Both the position numbers and the translations under genes were made by a program. Positions 34,030-48,210 of a stretch of 64,000 nt of DNA are shown here, piece after piece. Position 1 is the first letter of the stretch. Every line of letters starts with the position of its first letter. This DNA comes from Diogma glabrata (Eukaryota; Arthropoda; Insecta; Diptera; Cylindrotomidae), in the NCBI GenBank assembly GCA_963693315.1, contig OY856186.1, positions 233,936,046-234,000,045 of the forward strand. Direction: 5' to 3'. The notes beneath the pieces were generated by a model. That model had not been told where the DNA came from and made no database searches. It saw only the letters and a list, made by a program, of their open reading frames with translations.

Positions 34030-36000
34030 TACACTTTGTTATTTGAACCGCAAAAGGGTGGGCTGCTACTGCAGCTCTGGTTTACGTGAAAAGTTTGCAG
34101 GTTCATGCATCTGTTTGACTGTTGAATTTAGCAAGTCATTGATTTAGATAAGAAAAAGAGTGGGTGACAACTCAGAACCTTGAGGAACGCCTGCATTAGT
34201 TGAAAAGACATCAGATGATACACCGTCAACATTAACCCGGAATTTTCGTCCAGATATAAAGCTTTGTATCCAAAGTAAAAGTTGCTCATCTATTTTATAA
34301 TATATTAATTTACAAATAAAATTGTTATGCCGTACTTTCTCGCCATGATTTTCAAGTGGCTTATTTCAGACATGGGTCACAAAGGAAAGTAAATCACATC
34401 GATCTTCCTTTACGAAATCCGTATTTTCTTTCTAATTTGGAAAACTCCGAGAAATTCATTATAATATTAAAATTAATGTATTTCTTAAGAATTGTAGCAA
34501 CAAACGCATAAAATTGATATAGGTCTGTAATTTGTTGGATAAGTTTTAGCACATTTATTTGAAACAGGTTGTACAGCCATTTTCCATATGTCAGGAAAAA
34601 TACATTTCTTATTAGACGAATAGAATATTTTAGTGTGGATTGGTGCTAGCTCCCTAGCAAATGTTTTAAAGACAATTGGAGGAATACGATCATGCCCAGA
34701 TGCCTTATATTTGTATTTATTTTTAAAAGCAATTTCCAAATGATGTTTTTACCGAAATATGATCTGCTTCATATTAAAAGTATTTAATTGATTTAGGTTC
34801 AAAATTAGATTAGGGTAAAATTTTTTGGAAAATAAGATCTTAACAAATTAGTCTTTTCCTTAGGATCAATTACAGGCATATCGCTTTCGACAAGAGGAGG
34901 TAGAGAAAATTTACAAATATTCCCTCAGACAGCCTTAACCGCTTTATAGAAGTTGCGCGAACCAGTAGGGTTCTTAGCAAAGTTGGTAGCTTTTTTCCTA
35001 TAATATAAATTTTGTTTCCATATCTATTAGTTTTCTACATACATTTTTCTGAATTCGACACTTTCTTAGATTTTCATCAGTTTTGGTTGGGATAAATTTT
35101 TGAAATGCCCTTTTTTAATTTTTTTTGCCGCCTTTAATTTGCCCCTTTTTAATTATACATAGCTGTTTTTTAATTTTGCCAAAGCTGCTTTGAGGGTATG
35201 CCTAGGTTTATTCCAAATAGATTAACCGTTCAAAGGGCTGATTTGTGGTTTAAATATAAGTGCAAAAATATTTAAACCAAATATCAGCCCTTTGAAGTGT
35301 TAATCTATTTGGAATAAACCTTCGCATACTCTCAAAAACAGCTTTGGCAAAATTAAAAGCAGATATGTCCTGGGTGTAGATCTAAACTGTGCAGAAGTTC
35401 CTAAATTTTGTTTGGGTGAAGATTAAATTATGATCTGATCTCCCTTGAGGTTCTGACACTTTCAAATGTAGTAAGCCAGGATCATTGGTCAAAAACAAAT
35501 CTAGTAAGTTACTAATTTGTCCAGGCATTTCAGGTACTCTAGTAGTCAAGTCTCTTATTTGTGTAAAATTGTGATAAAGTGGTAAACAGCTCCGTCTGTT
35601 TACCAAACTTATTTGATTTAGAGATGTTTGTTAACCAGTCCTTATTGTGACCATTAAAATCCCCAAAAATTATGAACGTGGAATTTAGATACTCAGCTAA
35701 ACTGTCTATCATATCAGATAGGTCATGAAATAGATTGATGCTCTCTGATGAGTTGGGTGATCGATACAATCCAAAAACAAACAGTGTTTGCTTAGAGCAT
35801 CTTATCTTTAGGAATATAGTGATGTTTTGAATTTATTTCAAAATTTGTAATTCTCACATATGGTATCGTATTTCGAATATTAGCAAAAACACCATGTTTG
35901 AAGTGAAAACATGATTCCAATTCATAATCATGGACTAAAACAAATTTTTATCAATTGACAATAGCAAATCCGTCCGATAAAATATTTGATATAAAATATG
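34030..36000 (-). pseudogene. Broken LINE of the same clade as 0.7-2.9 kb
   Basis: Reading down the minus strand: ESCFHFKHGVFANIRNT (near 35900, matching EHSFYSKHGVCVFVRNS in the first LINE), YRSPNSSESI, FIIFGDFNGHNKDWL (35539-35769), LLDLFLTNDPGLLHL and GRSDHNLIF (35382-35606), a linker (FESMRRFIPNR), the RT start ASGHDRIPPIVFKTFAREL (34485-34739), NYRPISIL and, after stops, VPQGSELSPTLFL near 34160. Unlike the first LINE it keeps the catalytic GDFN and SDH of the endonuclease. Many stops and shifts. The YADD box was not found. Confidence 0.8.
35174..35361. repeat. Inverted duplication inside the LINE
   Basis: About 85 bp (TTTTGCCAAAGCTG..., AGGTTTATTCCAAATAGATT, AGGGCTGATTTGTGGTTTAA) are followed after a 15 bp gap by their reverse complement (ATTTAAACCAAATATCAGCC to CAGCTTTGGCAAAATTAAAA). 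One arm encodes the LINE linker in the correct frame (FNFAKAVFESMRRFIPNRL); the other is the duplicated inverted piece. Confidence 0.85.
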
Positions 36001-36332
36001 GGGTCATTTCGGGTTCTGACTCATCGTCATTCACGTCAAGCAAATCTTAGTTTCGATCAATTAAATTAAGAAGATCGTCTTTATTTAGATCATGGTCGTA
36101 ATTTATAAATTCTTGCACATCAGGAGAAGTTTTTTTGTTAAATCCATCTTCTCAAATAGTATATCAATGCTCCAAATCTAGGAAGTGCCTTAGTTCAGTT
36201 TTTGTATACTGGATTATGTATATCGACAACGGCTAGCCATTGTTTTTGTCCAGGTGCTCTTAAGTGCGTAAATGGCTTCAATTCTATAATGGAATTTGCA
36301 ATGAGTTTAAGCAATTTCTGTATAATATAATA

Positions 36333-37551
36333 CAGTGGTGGTATCATGAAAGCCGGTCGTCAATACCGGTCGGATTGGTATCGTTATCGATAATAAAAGA
36401 CTATTAAATATAAAACCATGAATAATTACAAAAATAGTATATTCTTGTATGAGCTAAAATGAAGGCAATTCTTCACGAGGATGAAGTTTCCCGGAACGAG
36501 CGTAGCGAGTGGAGGGAATCATCCGAGTGAAGAATTGCCTTCATCCTAAGCGAATACAAGATACTATTTTATCCACGACTACAAATATTTCAAATAATTT
36601 TATTCATGTTTTCCCTTTACAAGTTTGTATCGTCATATTGAATGAAATGAAAAACAAAACCAAACATGCTTGTTTATTTTAGATTTTATATATGTATTGT
36701 TTTTGTTTTAACTGGTTTATATTACTATACCAACAAATCAAGTTTTTAATTTGTTAGGGAATTTTGAATAAATAAAGCGTAATAAAAGAAATAAAAAAGA
36801 ATTTGATATATAGAAAAGGAATGAATACAATTACAATGAAAGATATACGCATGGAAAGTATATATTCTTTAGTAGTCGTGGATAAAATATTTTTTATTCG
36901 CCTATATATTAAAGTGTTACTTTATTACTGTGATTTGCGGCTTTAAAGTATCACTTTTCAATTATTTATTTTGTCGTCATAGCTACGTCCAAAAAAGTAA
37001 AAAGCATTTGTATTTGTTTAAATTCTATGAAAAATAAATTTTTTTATCAAAGCAACCCGCAAATTCAAAATTTCATTATCCAATTAAAATAGTTGTTATC
37101 ATTTGTTGTCATAGAATTTGGAAAAAATAATAAATATTTTTTCAAAGGTTACTTGCTTCACATATTTTTATTTTAAAATTTATGAAAATTTATAATTTTA
37201 ATTTAGAACAAACAACTTTTCTTAAAATATTTTGCTTGCGGCGAATAAAAAATAGTATATGATGCACGGACGTAAGCTATTTTGGACTTAATGTGGGTGC
37301 AAATCTCGGCTAGCGCCTCGATTTGCAAACTCCACATCCGTCCAAAATCTTTAGCTTTACGTCCTAGCATCATAATGTACTATTATGACGCTATTTAATA
37401 ATATCAAACATTTACCGTTAGCTCAACACCTACCGGATGATTTTTATCATAAAATTAACGTTAAAACAATGGTTGAAATATTAGATTTTAGTACAACCGG
37501 AGAATTTTTGTTAAAAAGTTATCGCTATCGGGTTTCATGATGCCACCACAG
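36333..37551. mobile_element. Non-autonomous terminal-inverted-repeat element (hAT-like)
   Basis: The ends CAGTGGTGGTATCATGAAAG and, on the other strand, CTGTGGTGGCATCATGAAAC match at about 17 of the first 19 bases, followed by a shared CGATA/GTTATCG-like part. The element is 1.22 kb without a coding frame. Inside it are two smaller palindromes: 36425-36580 (AAGGCAATTCTTCACGAGGA against its complement, around a GC-rich centre with CGAGCGTAGCGAGTG) and 37240-37390 (ATGATGCACGGACGTAAGCT against TAGCTTTACGTCCTAGCATC, around TCGGCTAGCGCC). The flanks share only ATAAT, so the length of target duplication is uncertain; CAGTGG ends suggest hAT. Confidence 0.65.
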
Positions 37552-39245
37552 ATAATCTTTCCATACTTTACTTACTTTTATATCAGAAGAGTTATCTAAT
37601 TTATACAGGAAGAATGCAAATCGTTCTCGCAAAAATATTTTTGTAATAATCCTCATACTCTAACGGTTGCAGAATTGTTGTATTAGGTGAAAAAAATTAA
37701 TATAATATCAAAATGGTTGAGATCCGTTGGATGCATAAAGCATTATCAATGATAAGCAACATTTTAAAAATCTTTTTTTTAACTTCTGGGATAAACATTT
37801 CGTAGAACCACAAGATGCAAGTAATTTACTCACATCAAAATGTTTGAAAGCTTGAGAAAGATCAAAGATAAATGAATAATGGTTTCGTCTAAGTCATCCA
37901 TTACTTTATAATAATAAAGAAACTCGAACTCACGCGGATTAAAATCCTTGTGAGTTTTCTTGCTTTGAAATATATTTGTAAAATAATCATGTTGCTTGTC
38001 CATCAGAGTCACAAAAATATATAGTAACATTTCACGGCCTAGGTCCTACAATAACATGCGTTCGGCGAAAAAAATGTGAAAAACGTTTAAAAATGTATTT
38101 ATTTATTTATTTCAAAGCCAAAGAAAGGATAAAACAAAATCGGATAATGTGGGCGGGCACATAATCATTTTATAAGAATTAGGTGTATTAAAAGTTGTAC
38201 CGAAAAGATTTATCGCACTAAACCAAAATTTTAGGCCCATTTGCACCAAAATCGCATAATTCAAGTGCTGCATAATTCAAGGGATACCTGTACTTGATGT
38301 TCGGTTGAACAATAAAAAGTCCAAGCGGCACGTATATCCGCTAGAAATAGGTAGATTTCGGGACCAGACAGCTTTGTGTACAAATAGAATTAGATGTGTC
38401 AGATTAGTTTAAATAAAAAATTTAAGTAGAATATTCCAAGTCCAGAATAATCCAAAAAATTTATCAAACCAAACTAAATACATTAACGGAAACTACTTTA
38501 TCAATGCGATTTCGGAACAGTTTTATTTAATTTGGTTAAAACTACTTTTAATAACATATTAAAACCACCAAAAAGCAAATAAACGTTCTCAAAACGTGAC
38601 ACCTACAACACCACCACACATAATTTATAATCTAAAATTGTCAAACAACTTTTACACCTCAAATAATTCAAATATCTACAATTTAGGAAGACTTTTGTAA
38701 ATGTGTAATCAATATGCATATAAGAAAATATTCCTTAATTTAAAACAATAATGACTCAGCTTTGTTTTAATTGTTTTTTAAATTTTTGCGAAAAAAACTA
38801 AAAACTGAAAAAAAAAACAAAAGAAATTTTTTTAATATTTTTTTTATGGGATATTTTTATATGTTTATGAAAGTTGTTGTTGTAATTGAATGGCATGCAT
38901 TAGGTTTAATGCTAATTACATTGAGACCTCTTGGGTTAGAAAGCTGAAAATTTCTGAGGTTATAGTTGAAAAGTTTATCTAAAAGTTAATATGAGTTTAA
39001 ATAACATTAACTCTAAAATGAGGAAGGCATGGCCGTTTGCGTTTGTTTTTGTTCTAACATCTCAACCTCTAGACTTGAACTATTTTTATTTTAAATTTTA
39101 AAAAGATTTATGTTCTAGTTAACGTATGCGCACATATTCAAAAGTGAGATTGGCCATTTTCAGACAAATCAAGGACAACAAAGTTTATTAAATTTTTAAA
39201 ACAGCTGATTTTTCAGGAACCTGGAACGCCAAGCTTGTCATTTTT
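37552..39245. other. AT-rich spacer with a possible pogo-like end
   Basis: At 38245-38292 the words ATCGCATAATTCAAG and CATAATTCAAGGGATACCTG resemble a pogo/Tigger terminal repeat read on the minus strand (CAGGTATCCCTTGAATTATG). No partner end was found. The rest has no recognisable content. Confidence 0.35.
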
Positions 39246-40899
<1,654 letters not shown>

Positions 40900-40912
40900 C
40901 TACCCTCCATTT
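40900..40912 (-). promoter_or_regulatory. Polypurine tract
   Basis: AAATGGAGGGTAG on the minus strand lies directly beside the 3' LTR. In LTR retrotransposons this is the site where plus-strand DNA synthesis is primed. It overlaps the stop codon of the gag-integrase frame. Confidence 0.8.
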
Positions 40913-43199
40913 AGTTTTGTTCGTCCCGAACAATATCAGCTATTGCATTGGTGCTGTTACCTTGGTACGGTGCCAACCTTTGCAGATGTATCACTTTCAT
41001 CTTGGTACGGGGTCCCTTTTCTATGCGGTAGATAACATCATTAATTCGTTTGATTATTTTATATGGGCCTTCCCAATCTGGCTGCAGCTTGGGTGATCTT
41101 CCCTTAGTTCTTCTGGGGTTGTATAGCCATACCAATTCTCCTTCTTGAAAACCGCCACTATTTGCATTTATGTCGTACCTGGTTTTCATTTTGTCACTGG
41201 CAATCTTAATGTGGTCTCGAACCTGCTGATGGACTTTATTCATCTTCTCCCTTAGTTGTCCCACATAATCTGTTTTCGTGGATACCAGACCTCCAGGGAT
41301 GCCAAACTCGATGTCACTAGGAAGATGTAGTTCTCTTCTGAACATGATATTCGCTGGCGTTTCACTTGTCGTATCGTGCACTGCGCTACGATAGGCCATC
41401 AAGAATAACGGAAGATCCTTGTCCCAATTTCTTTGGTTGGCTTCTACTACCTTTGACAAATGTTCTTCCATCGTTCGGTTGAATCGTTCTACCATGCCAT
41501 CCGACTGCGGGTTCATAGGTGTAGTTCGTGTTTTTCTAATGTCGAGTGTTCTGCACAGCTCTTCCATCAATTGAGATTCGAAATTCCTTCCCTGGTCCGT
41601 ATGCAACTCGAGCAGTGTTCCATATCTGCAAATCCATTCATTGACTAATGTTTCAGCGACCGTAACTGCTTCCTGGTTCGGTATTGCATAAGCTTCCGGC
41701 CATTTTGTAAAGTAATCAATGACCACCATGATGTATTTGTTACCTTTTGTAGTTTCCGGAAATGGCCCCGCGATGTCTAAAGCAATTCTCTCCATTGGGG
41801 CGCCCACATTGTACTGTTGCATCTCTCCTCGAGTTCTAGTCTTTGGTTCTTTGCTCGCCGCACAAGTATCACATCGCCGACACCATTGCTTTACGTCGGT
41901 TCGATACCTTACCCAATAAAACCTCTCCCTTACTTTAGCCAGGGTTTTATTGACTCCCAGGTGTCCTCCAGAAATACTTCCATGCAGCTTTCCCAGTACC
42001 TCTTCTACTCGACTTGATGGCAACACCAGTTGCTCCAACACTTTCTTTCCATCAGCGGACTCCCATTTTCTTTTTAGCATCCCGTTGTCCATAAATAGTG
42101 AGTCCCATTGCACCCAGTAGCATTTCACCTCCGTACTTAAAGGTGCGACCTCCTTCCACTCCGGTCGCCTTCCCTCAGTTTTCCACTTCAATATTGGTGC
42201 CATAGCTGGATCCTTTAGCTGCTCTCTTTTAAATGCCTCGGTACACCAATCGTCAGGAGTTTGGAACTTAATTTGTTTCACTTTCATTGCTTCGTTTCTC
42301 CCAGTCCTGCTACATGACTTGCGCTCCTCAACACAGGTTCTTCTTGAAAGATCATCAGCGTTACAATGTATCCTTCTCTTCCGGTGTTCAACGCGGCAAT
42401 CTCCTTCCTTTTTGACATCTACTTGCTTGTTTGAAAGGTTCATCAACCGGCCTGGAACAATTCCTTCTTTTGCTGCTATTAGTGTTTTGCATTCCCGTCT
42501 GATGTGCCCTAACTGCCCACAGTTCCAGCATCTTACTCTGCTAGATCTTCTTCGTTGATTTCGTTCAGGCTTGTCTTCCAAACTTTTGACACGCATGATC
42601 ACTTCATCAAGCGCTGCTTTCAGTGGTTCCTCAGCAACTTCCATCTGACGTACTCTATCTGAGCCATACGCTCTTTTTCCGGCTTCCATTTGCAGGGCCA
42701 ATGCTAAGACTTCCGTAGGTAGTTTCTTCCCGCCTAGATACAGCTGATTTCTCATTTGTATATCTCGAAGAGCATTGATCAAAGTAACAGCTGCCAGCTC
42801 ATCTCGATGTTCAGCGTTATAGTTCGGGTATGACAGATTAACCAGTCTCACAATGTCAGCCTCTAATTCTTGTAAAGTTTCGCTGACTCCCTGTTTTCGT
42901 GTCTTGAGCTGCATGCGATGGAGAGCTTGCATATGACTTTCTCCATATCTTACTTCTAAGGCCTCCATTAGCTTGCTGTAATCACGCTCTATCGCAGATA
43001 GTGTCTGCAAAATTTCAGCAGCAGGTCCCTTCAATGCCAATATAAGCGCGTTTGCTTTTTGCTGGTGGTCAACCCCAGTTGTTGCTATCTCAAATTGCAT
43101 TTTAAATATCTGATACGATGTAGATCCATCAAATGCAGGTATTTTCACTCTAGCTGGAGCTGAACTAGTTGATGGATTGATCATGTTACCTGACTTCAA
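40911..43199 (-). CDS. Gag capsid-zinc knuckle joined to integrase (RT region deleted)
   Basis: An open frame of 762 codons. Residues 15-215 are a retrotransposon capsid (KIPAFDGSTSYQIFKMQFE, LEVRYGESHMQALHRMQLKT). Residues 224-237 are a CCHC zinc knuckle (CWNCGQLGHIRREC). Near 250-275 the frame jumps directly to the last residues of RNase H (HCNADDLSRRTC), so protease, RT and most of RNase H, usually some 700 or more residues, are deleted in frame. Integrase follows: a zinc-binding part with H406, H413, C440 and C443, then the catalytic core with D475 (LDIAGPF), D535 (HTDQGRNF) and E571 (VERFNR), a DX35E spacing, and the C-terminal WEGPYKIIKRINDVIYRIE segment. The frame is free of stops. The element depends on an RT supplied from elsewhere. 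The first 15 residues overlap the upstream frame. Confidence 0.9.
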   Translation of the reverse strand: MKSGNMINPSTSSAPARVKIPAFDGSTSYQIFKMQFEIATTGVDHQQKANALILALKGPAAEILQTLSAIERDYSKLMEALEVRYGESHMQALHRMQLKTRKQGVSETLQELEADIVRLVNLSYPNYNAEHRDELAAVTLINALRDIQMRNQLYLGGKKLPTEVLALALQMEAGKRAYGSDRVRQMEVAEEPLKAALDEVIMRVKSLEDKPERNQRRRSSRVRCWNCGQLGHIRRECKTLIAAKEGIVPGRLMNLSNKQVDVKKEGDCRVEHRKRRIHCNADDLSRRTCVEERKSCSRTGRNEAMKVKQIKFQTPDDWCTEAFKREQLKDPAMAPILKWKTEGRRPEWKEVAPLSTEVKCYWVQWDSLFMDNGMLKRKWESADGKKVLEQLVLPSSRVEEVLGKLHGSISGGHLGVNKTLAKVRERFYWVRYRTDVKQWCRRCDTCAASKEPKTRTRGEMQQYNVGAPMERIALDIAGPFPETTKGNKYIMVVIDYFTKWPEAYAIPNQEAVTVAETLVNEWICRYGTLLELHTDQGRNFESQLMEELCRTLDIRKTRTTPMNPQSDGMVERFNRTMEEHLSKVVEANQRNWDKDLPLFLMAYRSAVHDTTSETPANIMFRRELHLPSDIEFGIPGGLVSTKTDYVGQLREKMNKVHQQVRDHIKIASDKMKTRYDINANSGGFQEGELVWLYNPRRTKGRSPKLQPDWEGPYKIIKRINDVIYRIEKGPRTKMKVIHLQRLAPYQGNSTNAIADIVRDEQN

Positions 43200-43740
43200 T
43201 TGTCCCTATTTCTTGGCGGAATTCACTCGAAAGATTGCGTAATTTCTCTTCGTGTTCTTCGGTAACTTTCCGCAGCTCCCTTTCCATGTTGTTGATTTTG
43301 ACCTCTGCACTGGATATACGTGACTCGATTACTTCGCGTAGACTTTCTTGCTTCGCCATCATATCAGCAAACTGTTGTCGTTGCTCTACTTTTTGTTCTG
43401 CTGCCAGAACTTTTTGTTCTGCTGCCTGTTTCTCTTGTCGGGCCATCAGATCAGCAAGTTTTTGTTGTTGCTCTAATTTTTGTTCTGCTGCCAATTTCTC
43501 TTGTCGGGCCATCATTTCTTTTATCAACACCATCATCGGATCAATTGCTGGGGCATTCTGAACCGGAGCTTCCTCCGACTCTATTTCTATGACCTCTGTG
43601 TTTTGGCCTGCTTCTTCTAAAACTTTACGCAGCCGGAATGCAAGTTCTGCCTTCGTTCCATGGATTGGAGCATTCCTTTTCTTCAACTCATCCTTCAGCT
43701 GGGTCTGGCTGAGATCACTAATATTTACTGTCTTGACCAT
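43186..43740 (-). CDS. Gag N-terminal frame with SAP domain and coiled coil
   Basis: From the ATG at 43738-43740 the frame encodes a SAP-like motif in residues 1-45 (VNISDLSQTQLKDELKKR, then GTKAELAFRLRKVLEEAG), then an acidic linker and a long coiled coil made of repeated MARQEKLAAEQK-type units, ending in EIGTIEVR. It stops at 43186 and overlaps the next frame by 14 bp, which lies in +1 relative to it. In related elements I would expect one continuous Gag, so either a programmed +1 shift or a one-base indel separates the two. An upstream extension into the LTR (to 43809) uses no ATG and is unlikely to be used. Confidence 0.8.
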   Translation of the reverse strand: MVKTVNISDLSQTQLKDELKKRNAPIHGTKAELAFRLRKVLEEAGQNTEVIEIESEEAPVQNAPAIDPMMVLIKEMMARQEKLAAEQKLEQQQKLADLMARQEKQAAEQKVLAAEQKVEQRQQFADMMAKQESLREVIESRISSAEVKINNMERELRKVTEEHEEKLRNLSSEFRQEIGTIEVR

Positions 43741-43751
43741 TGTTGCAATAA

Positions 43752-43768
43752 TCCCACTTCTGACACCA
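43752..43768 (-). promoter_or_regulatory. Primer-binding site
   Basis: TGGTGTCAGAAGTGGGA on the minus strand starts one base after the end of the 5' LTR, with the TGG that pairs with a tRNA CCA end. I could not tell which tRNA it matches. Confidence 0.75.
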
Positions 43769-43769
43769 C

Positions 43770-46908
<3,139 letters not shown>

Positions 46909-47110
46909 GCGTCCACACTAGAAACAGCATGCGGCGCAAATCTCTTTAATGTTTGTCAAAAAACCGACAAGCTACGGATCGTGTATGTTGAATGTGAAAA
47001 AAACTCTTGCGTCCTTTCCGTGCGCCGCATACGTCCACACTACGTAACATGCGCCGTAAATATTTGCGGCGCACGCGTTCGCCGCAAATATTTGTAGGTG
47101 TGGACCCGGC
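46909..47110. mobile_element. GC-rich miniature inverted-repeat element (candidate)
   Basis: Ends GCGTCCACACTA and, on the other strand, GCCGGGTCCACACCTA are alike (GTCCACAC, TA). Near the right end lies a palindrome, AAATATTTGCGGCG and CGCCGCAAATATTT (47059-47093). The GC content is far above the surroundings. It looks like a 200 bp MITE; the frames that cross it on both strands are chance. Confidence 0.5.
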
Positions 47111-47287
47111 ATTAGAAAAATATTTAGCGCCATCTTGAAATATAGAACTCCATATAAAAAAAATTTAATCAAATACGCTAATCCAGTGTTTTGCATATCG
47201 CGCAATGTTCATTGTTTTTTGCATTTGGCGTGAATCAAGAGGGCCATGAATATTGGGGATTTCGATAATTCAAAAAAATGAATACGT

Positions 47288-48210
47288 TTTTTTATTTTTT
47301 CACTCCTTTTGACACAGGGTGGCACGAAATTTCTTTAGAAGTTTAGTGGCAATCAAAGATTACAGTTAAATTGTGCTCGAAAATTAAAGTACAAAAAAAA
47401 ACCAACAATACATATATTCAAAAGCCTTTTTCTCAAAAATAAAAGTTAGCGATTGTCTGTAATTTTAGTATGTTTTTAGTAGATAATAAATATTTTAAAT
47501 ATAAAAAATAAAAGAAAACTAAATAAAAAAATAAAAGAAAAGGTACATTTTGAAATTGGCATGTTTGAAAAAGTAAAATTAATAGTTATTTATTTATCTA
47601 GAACGAAAAGTGAAACTTTAAAGTACGATCTAGTTGTTTACGGCCGAGGCGTCTAGCCGAAGCCGAGATTACTAGTGAGTACCTTTAAAAACACTTTTCG
47701 TTTGAGGTAAATACAAAATTTTATTTCATACTGGAAATTTATTAAAATAAAAAGAAATGAGTTTTAAATTTTGCTCAAAAAGTTGAACTTTAACGTCCTA
47801 GGACTTTATAAAATTGTATAAAGTCCTAGGACGTTAAAGTTCAACGTTTATGGTACAAAAAATTGAACTTTAACGTCCTAGGACTTTATAAAATTTTATA
47901 AAGTCCTAGGACATTAAAGTTCAACTTTTTGTGCCATAAATAATCCGAAAAATGTCGTTTTAGATATCAGTATGAAATAAAAAAAATTATCTAAAAATGT
48001 GAATTTTTTTACTAGCGTAATATTTTTATAAAGCCCTTAGTGAGGCTTTACTTTTCAAAAAAAAAAATAATTGCTCAAATCGAATAACCCGTTCGAGCGC
48101 AATTTAACTTTAATCTTTGATTATCACTAAACTTTAAGAAATTTCGAGCCACAAGAGCCACAAGCCCTTAAGAAATTTCGTGTCAAAACTAGCGAAAAAA
48201 TTAAAAAGTC
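47288..48210. mobile_element. Nested foldback element with two tandem hairpins
   Basis: Outer arms of about 110 bp: 47288-47400 (CCTTTTGACACAGGG, GGCACGAAATTTCTTTAGAA, TAGTGGCAATCAAAGATTAC) pair with 48080-48210 (TCGAGCGCAATTTAACT, TAATCTTTGATTATCACTAA, TTTCGTGTCAAAAC). Inside are a hairpin at 47598-47700 (ACGAAAAGTGAAACTTT against its complement, around a GC-rich centre), a pair TTTATTTCATACTG / CAGTATGAAATAAA (about 47717 and 47969), and two adjacent hairpins at 47782-47845 and 47847-47940 that share the same arm. No protein is encoded. Confidence 0.8.
47782..47940. repeat. Two tandem hairpins with the same arm
   Basis: Hairpin 1 (47782-47845): perfect 29 bp arms, GTTGAACTTTAACGTCCTAG then GACTTTATA, with a 6 base loop. 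Hairpin 2 (47847-47940): the same arm core with one mismatch, extended outward by TTTATGGTACAAAAAA against TTTTTGTGCCATAAA. Both contain CCTAGG at the same place. Confidence 0.95.

Noticed and set aside
38245..38292. A complete pogo/Tigger element
   Set aside because: Only one end-like sequence was found and no partner end or transposase.
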